Part shown: piece by piece, positions 1 through 10,437 of the stretch
How the letters are laid out: the number at the start of each line of letters is the position of its first letter
How positions within the stretch are numbered: the first letter of the stretch is position 1
DNA from: Actinopolyspora mzabensis
GTDB taxonomy: Bacteria; Actinomycetota; Actinomycetes; Mycobacteriales; Pseudonocardiaceae
Reading direction: 5' to 3'
Length of the DNA: 64,000 nt
Assembly (NCBI RefSeq): GCF_900101095.1
Contig: NZ_FNFM01000008.1
Coordinates: forward strand, 62,001 to 126,000
Translations under genes and position numbers: made by a program
The notes under the pieces: model-generated
What the model saw: the letters and a program-made list of their open reading frames with translations, nothing else
What the model was told of the DNA's origin: nothing
The model's database searches: none

Positions 1-1
1 G

Positions 2-532
2 GAATGGCTGCTGGGGATCGTGGACTCGCCCGTTTCGAGGTGGCTGAGTCATCCGGTGCTGGCCTCGCTGCTGCTGGTGGGCTCGCTCTACGCGCTGTAC
101 CCGACCGGCCTGTTCCAGCTGATCATGCAGGAGCACTGGGCTCATACGATCATGAACGTCTACTTCCTGGGTAGCGGATACCTGTGGTTCTGGTCGGTCC
201 TCGGCCTCGACCGCACCCCCCGACGGGTACCGCAGCTGGCGCGACTGGGGGTGACGCTGGGCATGATGCCCGCCCTGGCCTTCTTCGGCGTGCTGGTGCT
301 GAGCATGTCCGACCCGATCGCGGGCAACTACTACCGCACGCTGGATCTGCCCTGGTCGGTGGATCCGATGGCGGCTCAGCAGGCGGGGGCGCTGATCGGG
401 TGGCTCGGCGGTGAGATTCCGCTGCTGCTGGTACTGATCGTGCTGCTCCGGCAGTGGCAGCGCGAGGAGGGCGACGATGACGACGCCGACTACCGGGGCA
501 TGCTCGCACGGCTGGAATCCACCAGAACGTGA
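2..532 (+). CDS. CtaG/CopD-type copper and cytochrome oxidase assembly protein, C-terminal part (5' truncated by window edge)
   Basis: This is the last 176 codons of a polytopic membrane protein of the actinobacterial CopD/CtaG family. The frame is open to the window edge (E-W-L-L-G-I precedes the first in-frame GTG at 20), so the start lies upstream. The typical CtaG C-terminal pattern is visible: SPVSRWLSHPVLA, SLYALYPTGLF, the His-rich stretch HWAHTIMNVYFL, and GGEIPLLLVLIVLL before an acidic tail ending YRGMLARL. At least four transmembrane segments remain. Family members are thought to take part in copper handling during assembly of heme-copper oxidases. This fits the Cu(I) ATPase and SigC-like genes a few kilobases away, although the FtsX/ABC pair lies between. 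The assignment is by pattern recall. Confidence 0.82.
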   Translation, partial: EWLLGIVDSPVSRWLSHPVLASLLLVGSLYALYPTGLFQLIMQEHWAHTIMNVYFLGSGYLWFWSVLGLDRTPRRVPQLARLGVTLGMMPALAFFGVLVLSMSDPIAGNYYRTLDLPWSVDPMAAQQAGALIGWLGGEIPLLLVLIVLLRQWQREEGDDDDADYRGMLARLESTRT

Positions 533-743
533 GCGAATCCGGCAGGACCCCGGTGAACCAGCCGCCCCTGATGCATCACCCGGGCCTGGCTCGGCGGCGA
601 CCATCGAGAGGGATCGATCCGCTGTGGCCGGCCTCTCCCCTCGACTCGACGGCTCCATGCACTGCGACCCGCACGGGCGCGGCCCAACAGCGGTCCTGTG
701 GGCGTCGATTTCGCGGGCGGTTTCAGGGGGTGTGGCACCGGCT

Positions 744-945
744 CCGGCGATTTCTCGCGAAATCGCCGGGCCCTTGGTGCCCCCAAGGCCCCCACGCCCG
801 CAGGGCGAACTCCCATCACCCTCGCAGTTGGCACCGCCGCGGGGTCTCCGGTGCGGCTCCCGCGAGGGAGGTCCGACGTCGGGTAGGTCGCTACCCGATG
901 TCGGACCTCCCCGCAGCGAGAGCCGTGCCGGAGGGTCCGACACGG
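744..945 (+). repeat. Composite repeat copy 1: TTTC-N4-GAAA palindrome plus TAGGTCGCTAC hairpin
   Basis: The gap 533-973 between two convergent genes holds no credible gene. It contains a palindrome at 744-769 (11-bp arms, core TTTCTCGCGAAA). About 120 nt further on is a long hairpin at 868-909, with 19-nt arms that have one G-T pair; its apex reads TAGGTCGCTAC. Outer sequence (about 850-865 with 912-930) can extend the stem. Blocks across the whole unit recur at 43027-43235, including GCAGGGCGAACTCC, TCTCCGGTGCGGCT and GGTCGCTACCCGATGTCGG. The hairpin could also end transcription of both neighbouring genes. Confidence 0.85.
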
Positions 946-973
946 AACCCGCTACACAACGGAACAGGCGAAC

Positions 974-3556
974 CTACTCTTCCGAGAGGGCCGCGGCCGG
1001 TTGGGCCTTGGCAGCCCGTCGGGCGGGCAGGACCGAGGCCAGCACCCCCGCGGGGATCGCGCAAGCGATCACCAGCAGCAGCCGCGCCCAGGGCACGGCG
1101 AACGAGACCGGCAGTCCGATGTTCTCGAACATCGCCGCCACCCCGCCGAAGGCGAACAGCACTCCTACCAGGGCTCCCAGCACGGTTCCGACCACGGCCA
1201 GCAGCACCGCCTCCAGCGCCAGGGTCCCCCGCAGCTGACCACGGGTCAGCCCGAGCGCGCGCAGCAGTGCGGACTCCCTGCCGCGTTCCAGCACCGACAG
1301 CCCGAGCGTGTTGGCGATACCGACCACCGCGATGATCACCGCGACCGCCAGCAGAGCGGTGACGATCAGCAGCAGCGTGTCGAGCACCTGGGTGAACTGC
1401 GCACGCTTCTGCACCGCTCCCCCGAGATCTATGGGTGTCGAGGTGCTCTCCTCGGCCAACGAGTTCAGCTCGCCGGTGTAGCTCGGCGTGTAGGTGTCGG
1501 AGGTGGCACGGGCCCAGATCTCGGTGGTATCGGTCTCGGCCCCCGTGGCGGCCAGATCGGAACGGGTCAGCAGGAACCCGGATCGGATCAGATCGGTGGA
1601 CGCCAACCGGAACGTGGCGGAGCTCTCCCCGATGGGCAGCTCAACACGGTCCCCTTCCGACCAACCCCAGCTGTCGAGGATGTTGGAGGGCACCAGCGCT
1701 GTTCCCCGCTGAAGCTTCTCCGCACCATGCCGGGAGACCTCGGCGAGCTTCGCGGGGGCGATCCCCATTGCGCGGAAGGTCGCGGGAGGAATGTCCTCGC
1801 GGGAGGCTCCCTCGGGCATGCTCGTCTCCGGCCGCTCCATCTCGAAACTGGCGCCGGACAGGGCGGCGGTGGCGGCCGTGCCCTCCAGGGCCGCGAGGCG
1901 CTGCCCCACCCCTTCGGGAACCGGTTGGCCCCGCTCCTCGGCTACGATCTTCACGTCCACCGGGTAGCGCTGATCGATCTGCTCGTTGGCGCCGTTCCGC
2001 GCACTGGCGGTACCGGTGAGCAGCAGCACGATCAGCCCGACGCCGATCATCAGCGCGGTACTGGTGGAGGAGGCCCGGTAGGGATTGCGCACGGCATTGC
2101 CACTGGCGAGCGTGCCCGTGGGGCCGAGCGAACGCATCAGGTAGCCGAACGCCCTGGCGACCGCGGGAATGAGCGTGGGCGTGAACAGCAGCACTCCCAC
2201 CACGGCCAGGAGTCCGCCGGGCACCGCCATGGTCATCGATCCGAGCAGGGCACCGCCGAGCAGGAAACCAGCGCCCGCCACGGTGAACACCACGGCGGAC
2301 ACCAATCGCGCTCGACCGATCCGACGGGAGGCCTGCTCGTCCGGCACGGGACGCAGCGCGGCGAGCGGCGCGACCCGCATCGCGCGTGCGGCGGGGGCCA
2401 GCGAGGCCAGGAAGGTCACCAGCAGTCCGGCCGCCACGGGCGCGGTCAGCGCCAGCGGGGTAATACCGAGCGCGCCGAAGTCGACCGGGGAGTCGGTCAG
2501 CCCCAGTGGCCAGCTCACCGTGGCCGAGACCAGCACGCCGAACACCGTGCCGATCACCGAGGTGACCAGCCCCACCAGCAGTGCCTCGAACAGCGCCGAG
2601 CGGCGGATCTGTCCCCGGGTGGCCCCGACGCACCGCAGCAGTGCGTACTGCCTGCTGCGCTGGGCGTGCAGCACCGAGAAGGTGTTGACGATGACGAACC
2701 CTGCCACGAACAGCGCGATCGCGCCGAACGGCAGCAGTACGGCGTTCAGTGCGACGGCCACTCTCCCGCTGAACAACTTCACCGCGTAGTCGGCCTGCTG
2801 CTGTCCGGTTCGGACCTTGACGTATTGGCCGGCGTCGAGCTTGCCGCGCAGCCGGTCGAGCACCGCCGAGGTATCGGCTCCGTCGGCCAGCAGCAGGTCG
2901 ATCGCGCGGTATTCGGTTGTCCCGAGTTGGTTCAGCAGCCCCTGGGGGGCGAAGACCGTGATGCGGCTGCCACCCGTGAGCACGTTGCTCCCGATGTCGA
3001 CCAGCCCCGAGACGGTGACCTCGCGCTTCGGCGGTGCCTTCTCGCTCTCTTCCTCCCGAGCCGAGACGTATCGCGGCTGCTGGAGGGTAAGGGTGTCTCC
3101 GGGAGAAAGATTCGCCGAGTCGGCGGCGCGCTCGCTGAGCACCACCTCGTCCGCGGCGTCCGCATAGCTGCCCTCAGCGAGCTCGTACCAGCGCAGTGCC
3201 TGTTGCTCGGGCAGCCGGTTCAGCTCCACCGAGTACCGCTCGCCCTTCCAGGAGGCATTGGCGTAGCTCTCGGTCCTGGGGACGGCCACGTCGACACCTT
3301 CGGTGTCCCGAACCTTCCGCAGGCGTTGCTGTCTTTTGTCGTTCTCGTTCCCCTCGGCGACCCTCGCCATTTGGTCGTCTACCACGACGTCGGCGGCCAG
3401 GTTGGGTGCTGCCACCATGTGCCGCACCGAGGACTGCATGGTGCCGGTGAACACGAGAGTGGCGGCGACGAATCCGACGCCCAGCACGATGGCGAGTCCG
3501 GCCGCCGTGAGCCGTCCGATGTTGTGTCGCAGTTGCAGCAGGGTGTTGCGCAGCAC
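974..3556 (-). CDS. FtsX-like ABC transporter permease (MacB-type)
   Basis: This is an 860-residue integral membrane subunit of an ABC exporter of the FtsX/MacB superfamily. An N-terminal transmembrane segment (about residues 15-37, GLAIVLGVGFVAATLVF) is followed by a large extracytoplasmic domain to about 250. A first FtsX domain with three helices lies near 270-400, a central pair of helices near 420-475, a second outer domain, and a second FtsX domain near 735-850. This duplicated layout is normal for actinobacterial permeases paired with a single ATPase. The GTG start lies 6 nt after the stop of the ATPase gene, with GGTGGGTGAGGG upstream, so the two are co-transcribed and probably coupled. 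The substrate is unknown; relatives export peptides or lipids or act on the envelope. Confidence 0.9.
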   Translation of the reverse strand: MLRNTLLQLRHNIGRLTAAGLAIVLGVGFVAATLVFTGTMQSSVRHMVAAPNLAADVVVDDQMARVAEGNENDKRQQRLRKVRDTEGVDVAVPRTESYANASWKGERYSVELNRLPEQQALRWYELAEGSYADAADEVVLSERAADSANLSPGDTLTLQQPRYVSAREEESEKAPPKREVTVSGLVDIGSNVLTGGSRITVFAPQGLLNQLGTTEYRAIDLLLADGADTSAVLDRLRGKLDAGQYVKVRTGQQQADYAVKLFSGRVAVALNAVLLPFGAIALFVAGFVIVNTFSVLHAQRSRQYALLRCVGATRGQIRRSALFEALLVGLVTSVIGTVFGVLVSATVSWPLGLTDSPVDFGALGITPLALTAPVAAGLLVTFLASLAPAARAMRVAPLAALRPVPDEQASRRIGRARLVSAVVFTVAGAGFLLGGALLGSMTMAVPGGLLAVVGVLLFTPTLIPAVARAFGYLMRSLGPTGTLASGNAVRNPYRASSTSTALMIGVGLIVLLLTGTASARNGANEQIDQRYPVDVKIVAEERGQPVPEGVGQRLAALEGTAATAALSGASFEMERPETSMPEGASREDIPPATFRAMGIAPAKLAEVSRHGAEKLQRGTALVPSNILDSWGWSEGDRVELPIGESSATFRLASTDLIRSGFLLTRSDLAATGAETDTTEIWARATSDTYTPSYTGELNSLAEESTSTPIDLGGAVQKRAQFTQVLDTLLLIVTALLAVAVIIAVVGIANTLGLSVLERGRESALLRALGLTRGQLRGTLALEAVLLAVVGTVLGALVGVLFAFGGVAAMFENIGLPVSFAVPWARLLLVIACAIPAGVLASVLPARRAAKAQPAAALSEE

Positions 3557-3562
3557 TGGCCC

Positions 3563-4390
3563 TCACCCACCCAACCGGCGCAGCGAGTCGAGCACCGCTT
3601 CCTGCGTGGGCTCCTCGATCCGGCCCGCGATGTTGCCGTCGGCCAGCAGCACCACGCTGTCCGCGTGGGACGCGGCGACCGGGTCGTGGGTGACCATCAC
3701 CACGGTCTGGCCGAACTGGCGTACCGAGCCGCGCAGGAACTCCAGCAGGTTCGCGCCGGACTTCGAGTCCAGCGCACCGGTGGGTTCGTCGGCGAAGACG
3801 ACCTCGGGGCGTGTTACCAGTGCGCGGGCCACCGCGACCCGCTGCTGCTGCCCGCCGGAGAGTTCGCTGGGCCGGTGGCGCAACCGCTGGTCGATGCCCA
3901 ACGACTCGGTGAGTTCGTTCAGCCACTGCCGGTCGGGTTTGCGACCGGACAGCTCCAGCGGCAGCAGGATGTTCTGCTCCGCCGTCAGGGTGGGCAGCAG
4001 GTTGAACGACTGGAACAGGAAGCCGATCCTGTCACGTCGCGTGAGGGTGAGCTGCTTGTCCGAGAGACCGGTCAGGTCGGTCTCTCCCAGCATCACCCGA
4101 CCCGAGGTAGGGGTGTCCAACCCGGCCAGGCAGTGCATCAGGGTGGACTTGCCGGAGCCGGAGGGCCCCATGATCGCGCTGAACCGTCCGCCCGCGAAGC
4201 CGATGTCGACGTTGTCCAGCGCGCGGACTCCTGCCTCACCACTACCGTAGACCTTGACCAGTGCCGATCCGCTGGTGGCGGGAGCGGGCTCCGATTCGGC
4301 GAGTTGGCCGGCGAAGCCGTGCTGTCCGTTGCCTCCGCCCTGTTCCGAAGGGGCGGCCGCGGGTTGCTGCGACCCGTTCGGGAAACTCAC
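3563..4390 (-). CDS. ABC transporter ATP-binding protein (LolD/MacB-type)
   Basis: This 275-residue nucleotide-binding subunit partners the downstream FtsX-like permease. Walker A is GPSGSGKST at about residues 75-83, the signature is LSGGQQQRVA, and Walker B is VVFADEPTGALDS, the sequence typical of the LolD/MacB export subfamily. The H-loop appears as MVTHDP. I chose the GTG at 4390 (V-S-F-P-N-G), which has GGGGG six bases upstream; the open frame continues further but without family similarity. The first 40 residues (Gln, Ala, Gly-rich) precede the ABC domain and look disordered. The upstream gap suggests this gene is first in a two-gene operon. Confidence 0.92.
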   Translation of the reverse strand: MSFPNGSQQPAAAPSEQGGGNGQHGFAGQLAESEPAPATSGSALVKVYGSGEAGVRALDNVDIGFAGGRFSAIMGPSGSGKSTLMHCLAGLDTPTSGRVMLGETDLTGLSDKQLTLTRRDRIGFLFQSFNLLPTLTAEQNILLPLELSGRKPDRQWLNELTESLGIDQRLRHRPSELSGGQQQRVAVARALVTRPEVVFADEPTGALDSKSGANLLEFLRGSVRQFGQTVVMVTHDPVAASHADSVVLLADGNIAGRIEEPTQEAVLDSLRRLGG

Positions 4391-4755
4391 GTGATTCCCC
4401 CATCGTGGTAACTGGATTACGAAACTGACTCTAACGTGACACTCCGAACACGGGGTGCCACGCATAACGTTCGGAAGGTGTGCGAAGAAACGGCCCCGGG
4501 CGGTCGATTCCCACGGCCACCTCGGGCGGGGAGCAGCACCGAGAGCGCACGGCGAGGAACTCGGCGGATTCACTCGGAACGCGTTCCCCGGGCCGCTCCG
4601 CGGGCCTTGGCGACTCTCCGGTGTGCACTGTCCCCAGTAAACCGGCCGGACTCGTGAACCACTTCCGGGAAGACCCCCAGACACCCCGGAATCTCCCCGG
4701 AGGGAACCCCGACGCGGGCGCTCCCCGAAGCGGACATTCCGGGGAGAGGGCGGTT
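4391..4755. other. Intergenic region upstream of the ABC exporter operon
   Basis: No gene was found in these 365 bases. The part nearest the ABC gene is relatively AT-rich (4400-4480) and probably holds its promoter. A short inverted repeat GTAAC-TGGA-TTAC lies at about 4408-4420. Nothing else could be identified. Confidence 0.4.
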
Positions 4756-7041
4756 TCACGCGGGAGTGAACCGGCGCAACCGCAGACTGTTGGAGACGAC
4801 GAACGCCGAGGACAGCGCCATGGCCGCACCCGCGATCAGCGGGTTGAGCAGTCCGCACACGGCCAGCGGCACGGCGGCCAGGTTGTAGCCGAACGCCCAA
4901 ACCAGGTTCCCCCGGATGGTGCCGAGCGTCCGCCTGGCGAGTTTCACCGAGTCCGGCACCGCCGTCAGTTCCTCGCGCACCAGGATGAGGTCGGCCGCCG
5001 AGATGGCCACGTCGGTGCCCGCACCCACGGCGAGCCCCAGTTCCGCCGTCGCCAGGGCGGGCGCGTCGTTGACCCCGTCGCCGACCATCGCCACCCGGCG
5101 TCCTTCGGCGCGCAGTCCTTCGACCGCCTCGACCTTCTGGTCCGGGAGCACGTCGGCCACGACCTCGCCGATCCCCACCTCCTCGGCGACGGAACGGGCC
5201 GTGGCCTCGTTGTCACCGGTCAACAGCACGGTCCGCATCCCGAGCCGCCGCAGCTCGGCCACGGCGGCCGGGGCGGAGGACTTGACCGCGTCGGCGAGCC
5301 CGAGCACCGCCACCACGACCCCGTCCCGCGCGACGAGGACGGTGGTCCTCCCGCTGCGCTGCCACTCCGCGTGGTGTCGCCGCACGTCCTCCGGAACGGT
5401 GATCCCGTTGTCGGTGAACAGCTTCACCCTGCCTGCCAGCATGTGGTGCCCGTCCACCTCGCCGTGCGCGCCCAGGCCGGGATCGTTGCCGAATCCCTCG
5501 ACAGCGGGCAGTTCCGCACCCTCCCCGAGTTCGGCGCGCGCGGCGGAGGTGATCGCGGCGGCGACCGCGTGCTCGGAGGCGTGCTCCAGTCCGCCCACCA
5601 GCCGAAGCACCTCGGAGCGCGGCACACCGGCGACGCAGTACACATCCCCGAGGGTCATGCTGCCGGTGGTGACCGTGCCGGTCTTGTCGAACACCACCGT
5701 GTCCACCGTCCTGGTGGCTTCCAGTGCCTGATACCCCTTGAGGAAGATGCCGAGCTGCGCGCCACGGCCGGAAGCGGCCATCAGGGCGGTCGGCGTGGCC
5801 AGCCCCAGCGCGCACGGACACGCTATGACCAGCACCGAGAGCGCGGCCGTGACGGAACGCTCGGCCGAACCGCCGAGCAGCAGCCAGCCCAGCAACGTCA
5901 GCACTGCCAGGCCGAGCACGGCGGGCACGAAGTAGGCCGAGATCCGGTCCGCCAACCGCTGGACGGCGGCCTTGCCGCTCTGCGCCTGCTCGACCAGCCG
6001 CATCATCCCCGCGAGCTGGGTGTCCCGGCCGACCCTGGTGGCCTCGGTGAGCAACCAGCCGGTGGTGACCGTGGTTCCTCCGGTGACCTCGTCGCCCTCG
6101 ACGACCTCTGCGGGCACCGACTCCCCGGTCATCGAGCTGCGGTCCACGGCGGCGCCGCCCCGCACCACGCGCCCGTCGGTGGCGATGGTTCCGCCGGGGC
6201 GGGTGACGAACCGGTCCCCCACCCGCAGTCGTTCGACCGGGACTTCCCGATGCGTGCCGTCCTCGTCCTGCACCAGGGCGGTCTTTGCGCCGAGCCGGGC
6301 GAGGGCGCGCAACGCGCCGCCCGCCCTGCGCTGCGCCTTGGCCTCGAAGTAGCGCCCGGCAAGCACGAAGGTGGTCACGCCGGCCGCCACTTCCAGGTAA
6401 GCGGCTCCGTCGGTGTTGAGCAGCAGCCAGAGCCCGGAGGCATCGGCGGGCGCCCCGCTCGGCGCGAACATCGCGTAGAGCGACCACACGCTCGCCGCGG
6501 TGATCCCGATGGAGACCAGCGTGTCCATCGAGGAGGCACCGTGCCGGGCGTTGCGCAGCGCGGCGCGGTGGAACGGCCAGGCCGCCCAGCCCGCCACGGG
6601 AAGCGCGAGCGCGATGATCAACCACTGCCAACCGGGAAAGCGCGCCTCGGGCAGCACCGTGAACAGGATCGCCAGGTCGGCCAGCGGCACGAACAGCACG
6701 ACCGAGACGACCAGCCTGCGCCACAGCTCGCGCAGCCTGGCTCGGGAATCGTCCGGGCTCTCCTCGGCGGGGCGCAGCACCTCGGCCTCGTACCCGGCCT
6801 TCGTGACCGTCTCGGTAAGCAGCTCGTCGGCGGCGCCCGCGGGGGCGGTGACGCTGGCACGGGCGGCGGCGTAGTTGACGCTGGCGTGCACCCCGTCGAG
6901 TTTGTTGAGCTTGCGCTCCACCCTGGTGGCGCACGCCGCGCAGGTCATACCGCTGACGGCCAGCTCGACACTCCGTTGTTGTTCGGCGGAGCTGCGCTGC
7001 TGTTCGGCGGACTCGGTTGAGGTGTCCGCGGACGTCGTCAT
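4756..7041 (-). CDS. Heavy-metal P1B-type ATPase, Cu(I) exporter type
   Basis: This 761-residue copper-type P-ATPase has one N-terminal heavy-metal domain (GMTCAACATRVE, about residues 30-45). The membrane metal site is CPC in VIACPCALGLATPTA, the phosphorylation site is DKTGT, and the hinge is MVGDGVNDAPALA. The helix 7-8 signatures FGYN and AMALSS...VVSNSLRLR are those of P1B-1 Cu(I) pumps. The nucleotide-domain motif reads SEHA where SEHP is expected. I chose ATG 7041 (M-T-T-S) because AAGGTGG lies just upstream; a GTG 24 nt earlier (7065) is in frame. It follows the anti-sigma gene by 73 nt on the same strand, so the two probably form an operon. In M. tuberculosis SigC is linked to the copper-type ATPase CtpB, and a SigC-like gene is divergent here. 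Confidence 0.93.
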   Translation of the reverse strand: MTTSADTSTESAEQQRSSAEQQRSVELAVSGMTCAACATRVERKLNKLDGVHASVNYAAARASVTAPAGAADELLTETVTKAGYEAEVLRPAEESPDDSRARLRELWRRLVVSVVLFVPLADLAILFTVLPEARFPGWQWLIIALALPVAGWAAWPFHRAALRNARHGASSMDTLVSIGITAASVWSLYAMFAPSGAPADASGLWLLLNTDGAAYLEVAAGVTTFVLAGRYFEAKAQRRAGGALRALARLGAKTALVQDEDGTHREVPVERLRVGDRFVTRPGGTIATDGRVVRGGAAVDRSSMTGESVPAEVVEGDEVTGGTTVTTGWLLTEATRVGRDTQLAGMMRLVEQAQSGKAAVQRLADRISAYFVPAVLGLAVLTLLGWLLLGGSAERSVTAALSVLVIACPCALGLATPTALMAASGRGAQLGIFLKGYQALEATRTVDTVVFDKTGTVTTGSMTLGDVYCVAGVPRSEVLRLVGGLEHASEHAVAAAITSAARAELGEGAELPAVEGFGNDPGLGAHGEVDGHHMLAGRVKLFTDNGITVPEDVRRHHAEWQRSGRTTVLVARDGVVVAVLGLADAVKSSAPAAVAELRRLGMRTVLLTGDNEATARSVAEEVGIGEVVADVLPDQKVEAVEGLRAEGRRVAMVGDGVNDAPALATAELGLAVGAGTDVAISAADLILVREELTAVPDSVKLARRTLGTIRGNLVWAFGYNLAAVPLAVCGLLNPLIAGAAMALSSAFVVSNSLRLRRFTPA

Positions 7042-7114
7042 CCGACCACCTTTCGTGCGGTTCACCGCGACGGGCGAAACTACCTCCAGCTTGAACCATG
7101 CCGTCCGTCACGTC

Positions 7115-7870
7115 TCACGCGCTCTCCCGATGCGCCACGGGAGGCGGAGCCGACTCGCTCGGCCCCTCGTCGAGCGCGTCCGTGGTGGTGTGCTCAGCCA
7201 CCTCGCGTTCGGCACCGTCGCCGGGGGACCGGCTCCCGGCCGCGGGCACACCGTCCGAGCCGTGCAGCAGCGCCAGCACCGCCACCAGTACCAGCCCGAG
7301 CAACACCGGCAGGTGGGAAATCACCCGTTCGGGGCCGACGCGGCCGGTGATCAGATCCACCAGGCACATCGCCCCGAGCACCCCGGTGAAACTCGCCAGC
7401 ACCGGCAGCTGGGCTGCCGCGTGCCCGGCACGCAGCGCTACCCAGGCCAACGCGACCGCCACCGCCGCGTTCCAAGCGCCGGTCTCGTGATCGAGGTGCG
7501 GCATCGTCGACCGGGCCCCGTCACCCACGCGAACTCCGACTCCGGTGAGCTGTAGCAGGGCCACCCCCAACTGCACCGCCGCCACCAGCGCCAGCAACCA
7601 GCGCAGGGCGGTTCGCGGTCGCCTCCCCGCCGCACCGCGCAACCGGTCCAGCAACCGGGGCCGCAGGGCGGGCAGCACGGTTTCGGTGACGTCGGGACCG
7701 GGCTCGGCGGGCATGATCCGCACCGCCCGGTGCAACTCCTCGAAACCCGCTCGGCGCCGTTCGCACGCGGCACAGCCGGCCAGGTGCTGCCGCACCAGTC
7801 GACGCTGCTCCTCGGTGGCCGCCCCGTCGAGCTCGGCGGAGAGGATCTCGACACTCGTCACGCAGTCCAC
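7115..7870 (-). CDS. Zinc-finger (zf-HC2) membrane anti-sigma factor
   Basis: This is a 251-residue protein with an N-terminal zinc-binding anti-sigma motif, H-x3-C-x2-C (HLAGCAAC, about residues 29-36). A cytoplasmic linker follows, then four hydrophobic segments between about residues 85 and 210 (RWLLALVAAVQLGVALLQL, AAVAVALAWVAL, FTGVLGAMCLVDLI, VLLGLVLVAVLALL), and an acidic tail. It is transcribed divergently from the ECF sigma gene starting at 8063 and is the likely antagonist of that factor. I chose GTG 7870 (V-D-C-V-T-S-V-E) by analogy to zf-HC2 proteins; GTG 7861 is an alternative, and no strong ribosome site separates them. The Cu(I) ATPase follows it, suggesting that the pair responds to copper or redox state. 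Confidence 0.85.
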   Translation of the reverse strand: MDCVTSVEILSAELDGAATEEQRRLVRQHLAGCAACERRRAGFEELHRAVRIMPAEPGPDVTETVLPALRPRLLDRLRGAAGRRPRTALRWLLALVAAVQLGVALLQLTGVGVRVGDGARSTMPHLDHETGAWNAAVAVALAWVALRAGHAAAQLPVLASFTGVLGAMCLVDLITGRVGPERVISHLPVLLGLVLVAVLALLHGSDGVPAAGSRSPGDGAEREVAEHTTTDALDEGPSESAPPPVAHRESA

Positions 7871-8062
7871 ACCGTGCTGGTCGTCGGTGACCTCCCGCTG
7901 GTTCCCGGCTCCCGCGCGGGGAGATCGGCGGGACACGCGTATCGTGCTGCACGGTAACGACGGTTCACGCCCGACTAGTCGGCACCGCCGCGGCTTACGT
8001 GGTCGAGTGAGCCGCACAACCGTGGCAGCGGGCGCGGGCCCGAAGTTCATTGGATATTGGGC

Positions 8063-8629
8063 GTGGACGACCAGGAACTCACACGCTGCGCGCTGGCGGC
8101 GAAGCAGGGGGACACCCACGCCGCGACCAGGTTCGTGCACGGCACGCAGCGGCAGGTCTGGCAGTTGCTGCGGCATCTGGCGGACGCGCACGTGGCGGAG
8201 GATCTCACCCAGGAGTGCTACCTGCGCGCGTTCCGCTCGCTGGCCACCTACCGCGGCCGCTCCTCGGCACGAACCTGGCTGCTGTCGATAGCTCGCAGGG
8301 TCGCAGCCGACCACATCCGGCACCGCGACCGCCGCCCGCGCACGGCCGACATCGCCGACTGGCAGCTCGCGGCGGAACTGGCCCAACCGCGAACCCTCTC
8401 CATACCGGAGGGATACGCGCTGCGCAGCGCGTTGGATACCCTCGACGAACGGCGCAGGGAGGCCTTCGTGCTGACGCAGCTGGTCGGGCTCAGCTACGAG
8501 GAAACCGCCGAAGTGGCGGGCTGCCGCACCGGCACCATCCGTTCCAGAGTGGCCCGGGCCCGCGCCGACCTGATCGACCGACTCCAGGAACATGATACGG
8601 GTCACAGCGCGGACTCCGGGGGATCATAG
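8063..8629 (+). CDS. sigC: ECF RNA polymerase sigma factor, SigC-like
   Basis: This is a 188-residue extracytoplasmic-function sigma factor. Region 2 carries VAEDLTQECYLRAF and then SSARTWLLSIARRVAADHIR, closely like M. tuberculosis SigC (DDLTQETFLRA, ARTWLLAIARHVVADHIRH). Region 4 shows DERRREAFVLTQLVGLSYEETAEVAG followed by the recognition helix GTIRSRVARARADL. No extra C-terminal domain is present. The start may be GTG 8063 or TTG 8057; neither has a convincing Shine-Dalgarno sequence. The 192-bp region shared with the divergent anti-sigma gene should hold autoregulated promoters. A copper-related regulon is inferred from known SigC biology and from the Cu(I) ATPase next door. Confidence 0.87.
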   Translation: MDDQELTRCALAAKQGDTHAATRFVHGTQRQVWQLLRHLADAHVAEDLTQECYLRAFRSLATYRGRSSARTWLLSIARRVAADHIRHRDRRPRTADIADWQLAAELAQPRTLSIPEGYALRSALDTLDERRREAFVLTQLVGLSYEETAEVAGCRTGTIRSRVARARADLIDRLQEHDTGHSADSGGS

Positions 8630-8699
8630 CGCTTTTCCGCTCGTAGCCGGGGCTGCGGTCGGCCGGGGACGGCCGTATCGAGCGGCTTCGCTCGGGTGA

Positions 8700-10070
<1,371 letters not shown>

Positions 10071-10083
10071 TTCGACGCGATTC

Positions 10084-10115
10084 CCGGGGTGGGCGGTGCA
10101 CCGCCCACCCCGGGA
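10084..10115 (+). terminator. Perfect 32-nt palindrome after serC, probable terminator
   Basis: Two perfect 16-nt arms begin CCCGGGGTGGGC, 14 bases after the serC stop codon. There is no T-run, so it is a GC-only hairpin of the type common in actinomycetes. Confidence 0.7.
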
Positions 10116-10437
10116 CCGGCTCCGGCGAGGTGACGGCGTCGCCGTCCGCCCCGATGCGCCGCGGCGATGCACCGCGCCGATGCCGAGGACTCACCGGCAC
10201 GGTCCCGAGCGATACGCCCGAGCCCGCGGCGACGGAGCGCCCGCCGCGGCTCGCCCGGGTAATCGAGACCACACGATTTTTCGCGGAATCAGGGTATTTC
10301 CACGGATGCGGCGGGGTACGCCCGTTCGGCAGGATCATCGTTACGACACTCGGCGCGTCCGTCCCACGGAGACCCCCCGTCGAGTTATCGTTATAGCTTG
10401 GTGATCTAAAATCAGCGGGAGGCGCGGGGAGGCACTT
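10116..10437 (+). promoter_or_regulatory. serC-sepH gap with probable sepH promoter
   Basis: No gene is visible here. Just before sepH the base composition turns AT-rich, and TAAAAT at 10407-10412 is a good -10 hexamer with a weak -35-like TTATCG 16 nt upstream. Two purine-rich ribosome sites (GGGAGG, GGGGAGG) lie between it and the ATG. Confidence 0.5.

Noticed and set aside
1001-4411. A 1136-codon open frame opposite the ABC exporter genes
   Set aside because: It is a GC-rich antisense shadow with Gln/His/Arg-rich composition, no family pattern and no ribosome site.
5213-7111. A 632-codon second frame on the same strand as the copper ATPase
   Set aside because: It is a frame shadow of the ATPase, with Arg/Gly/Ala bias and no motifs.
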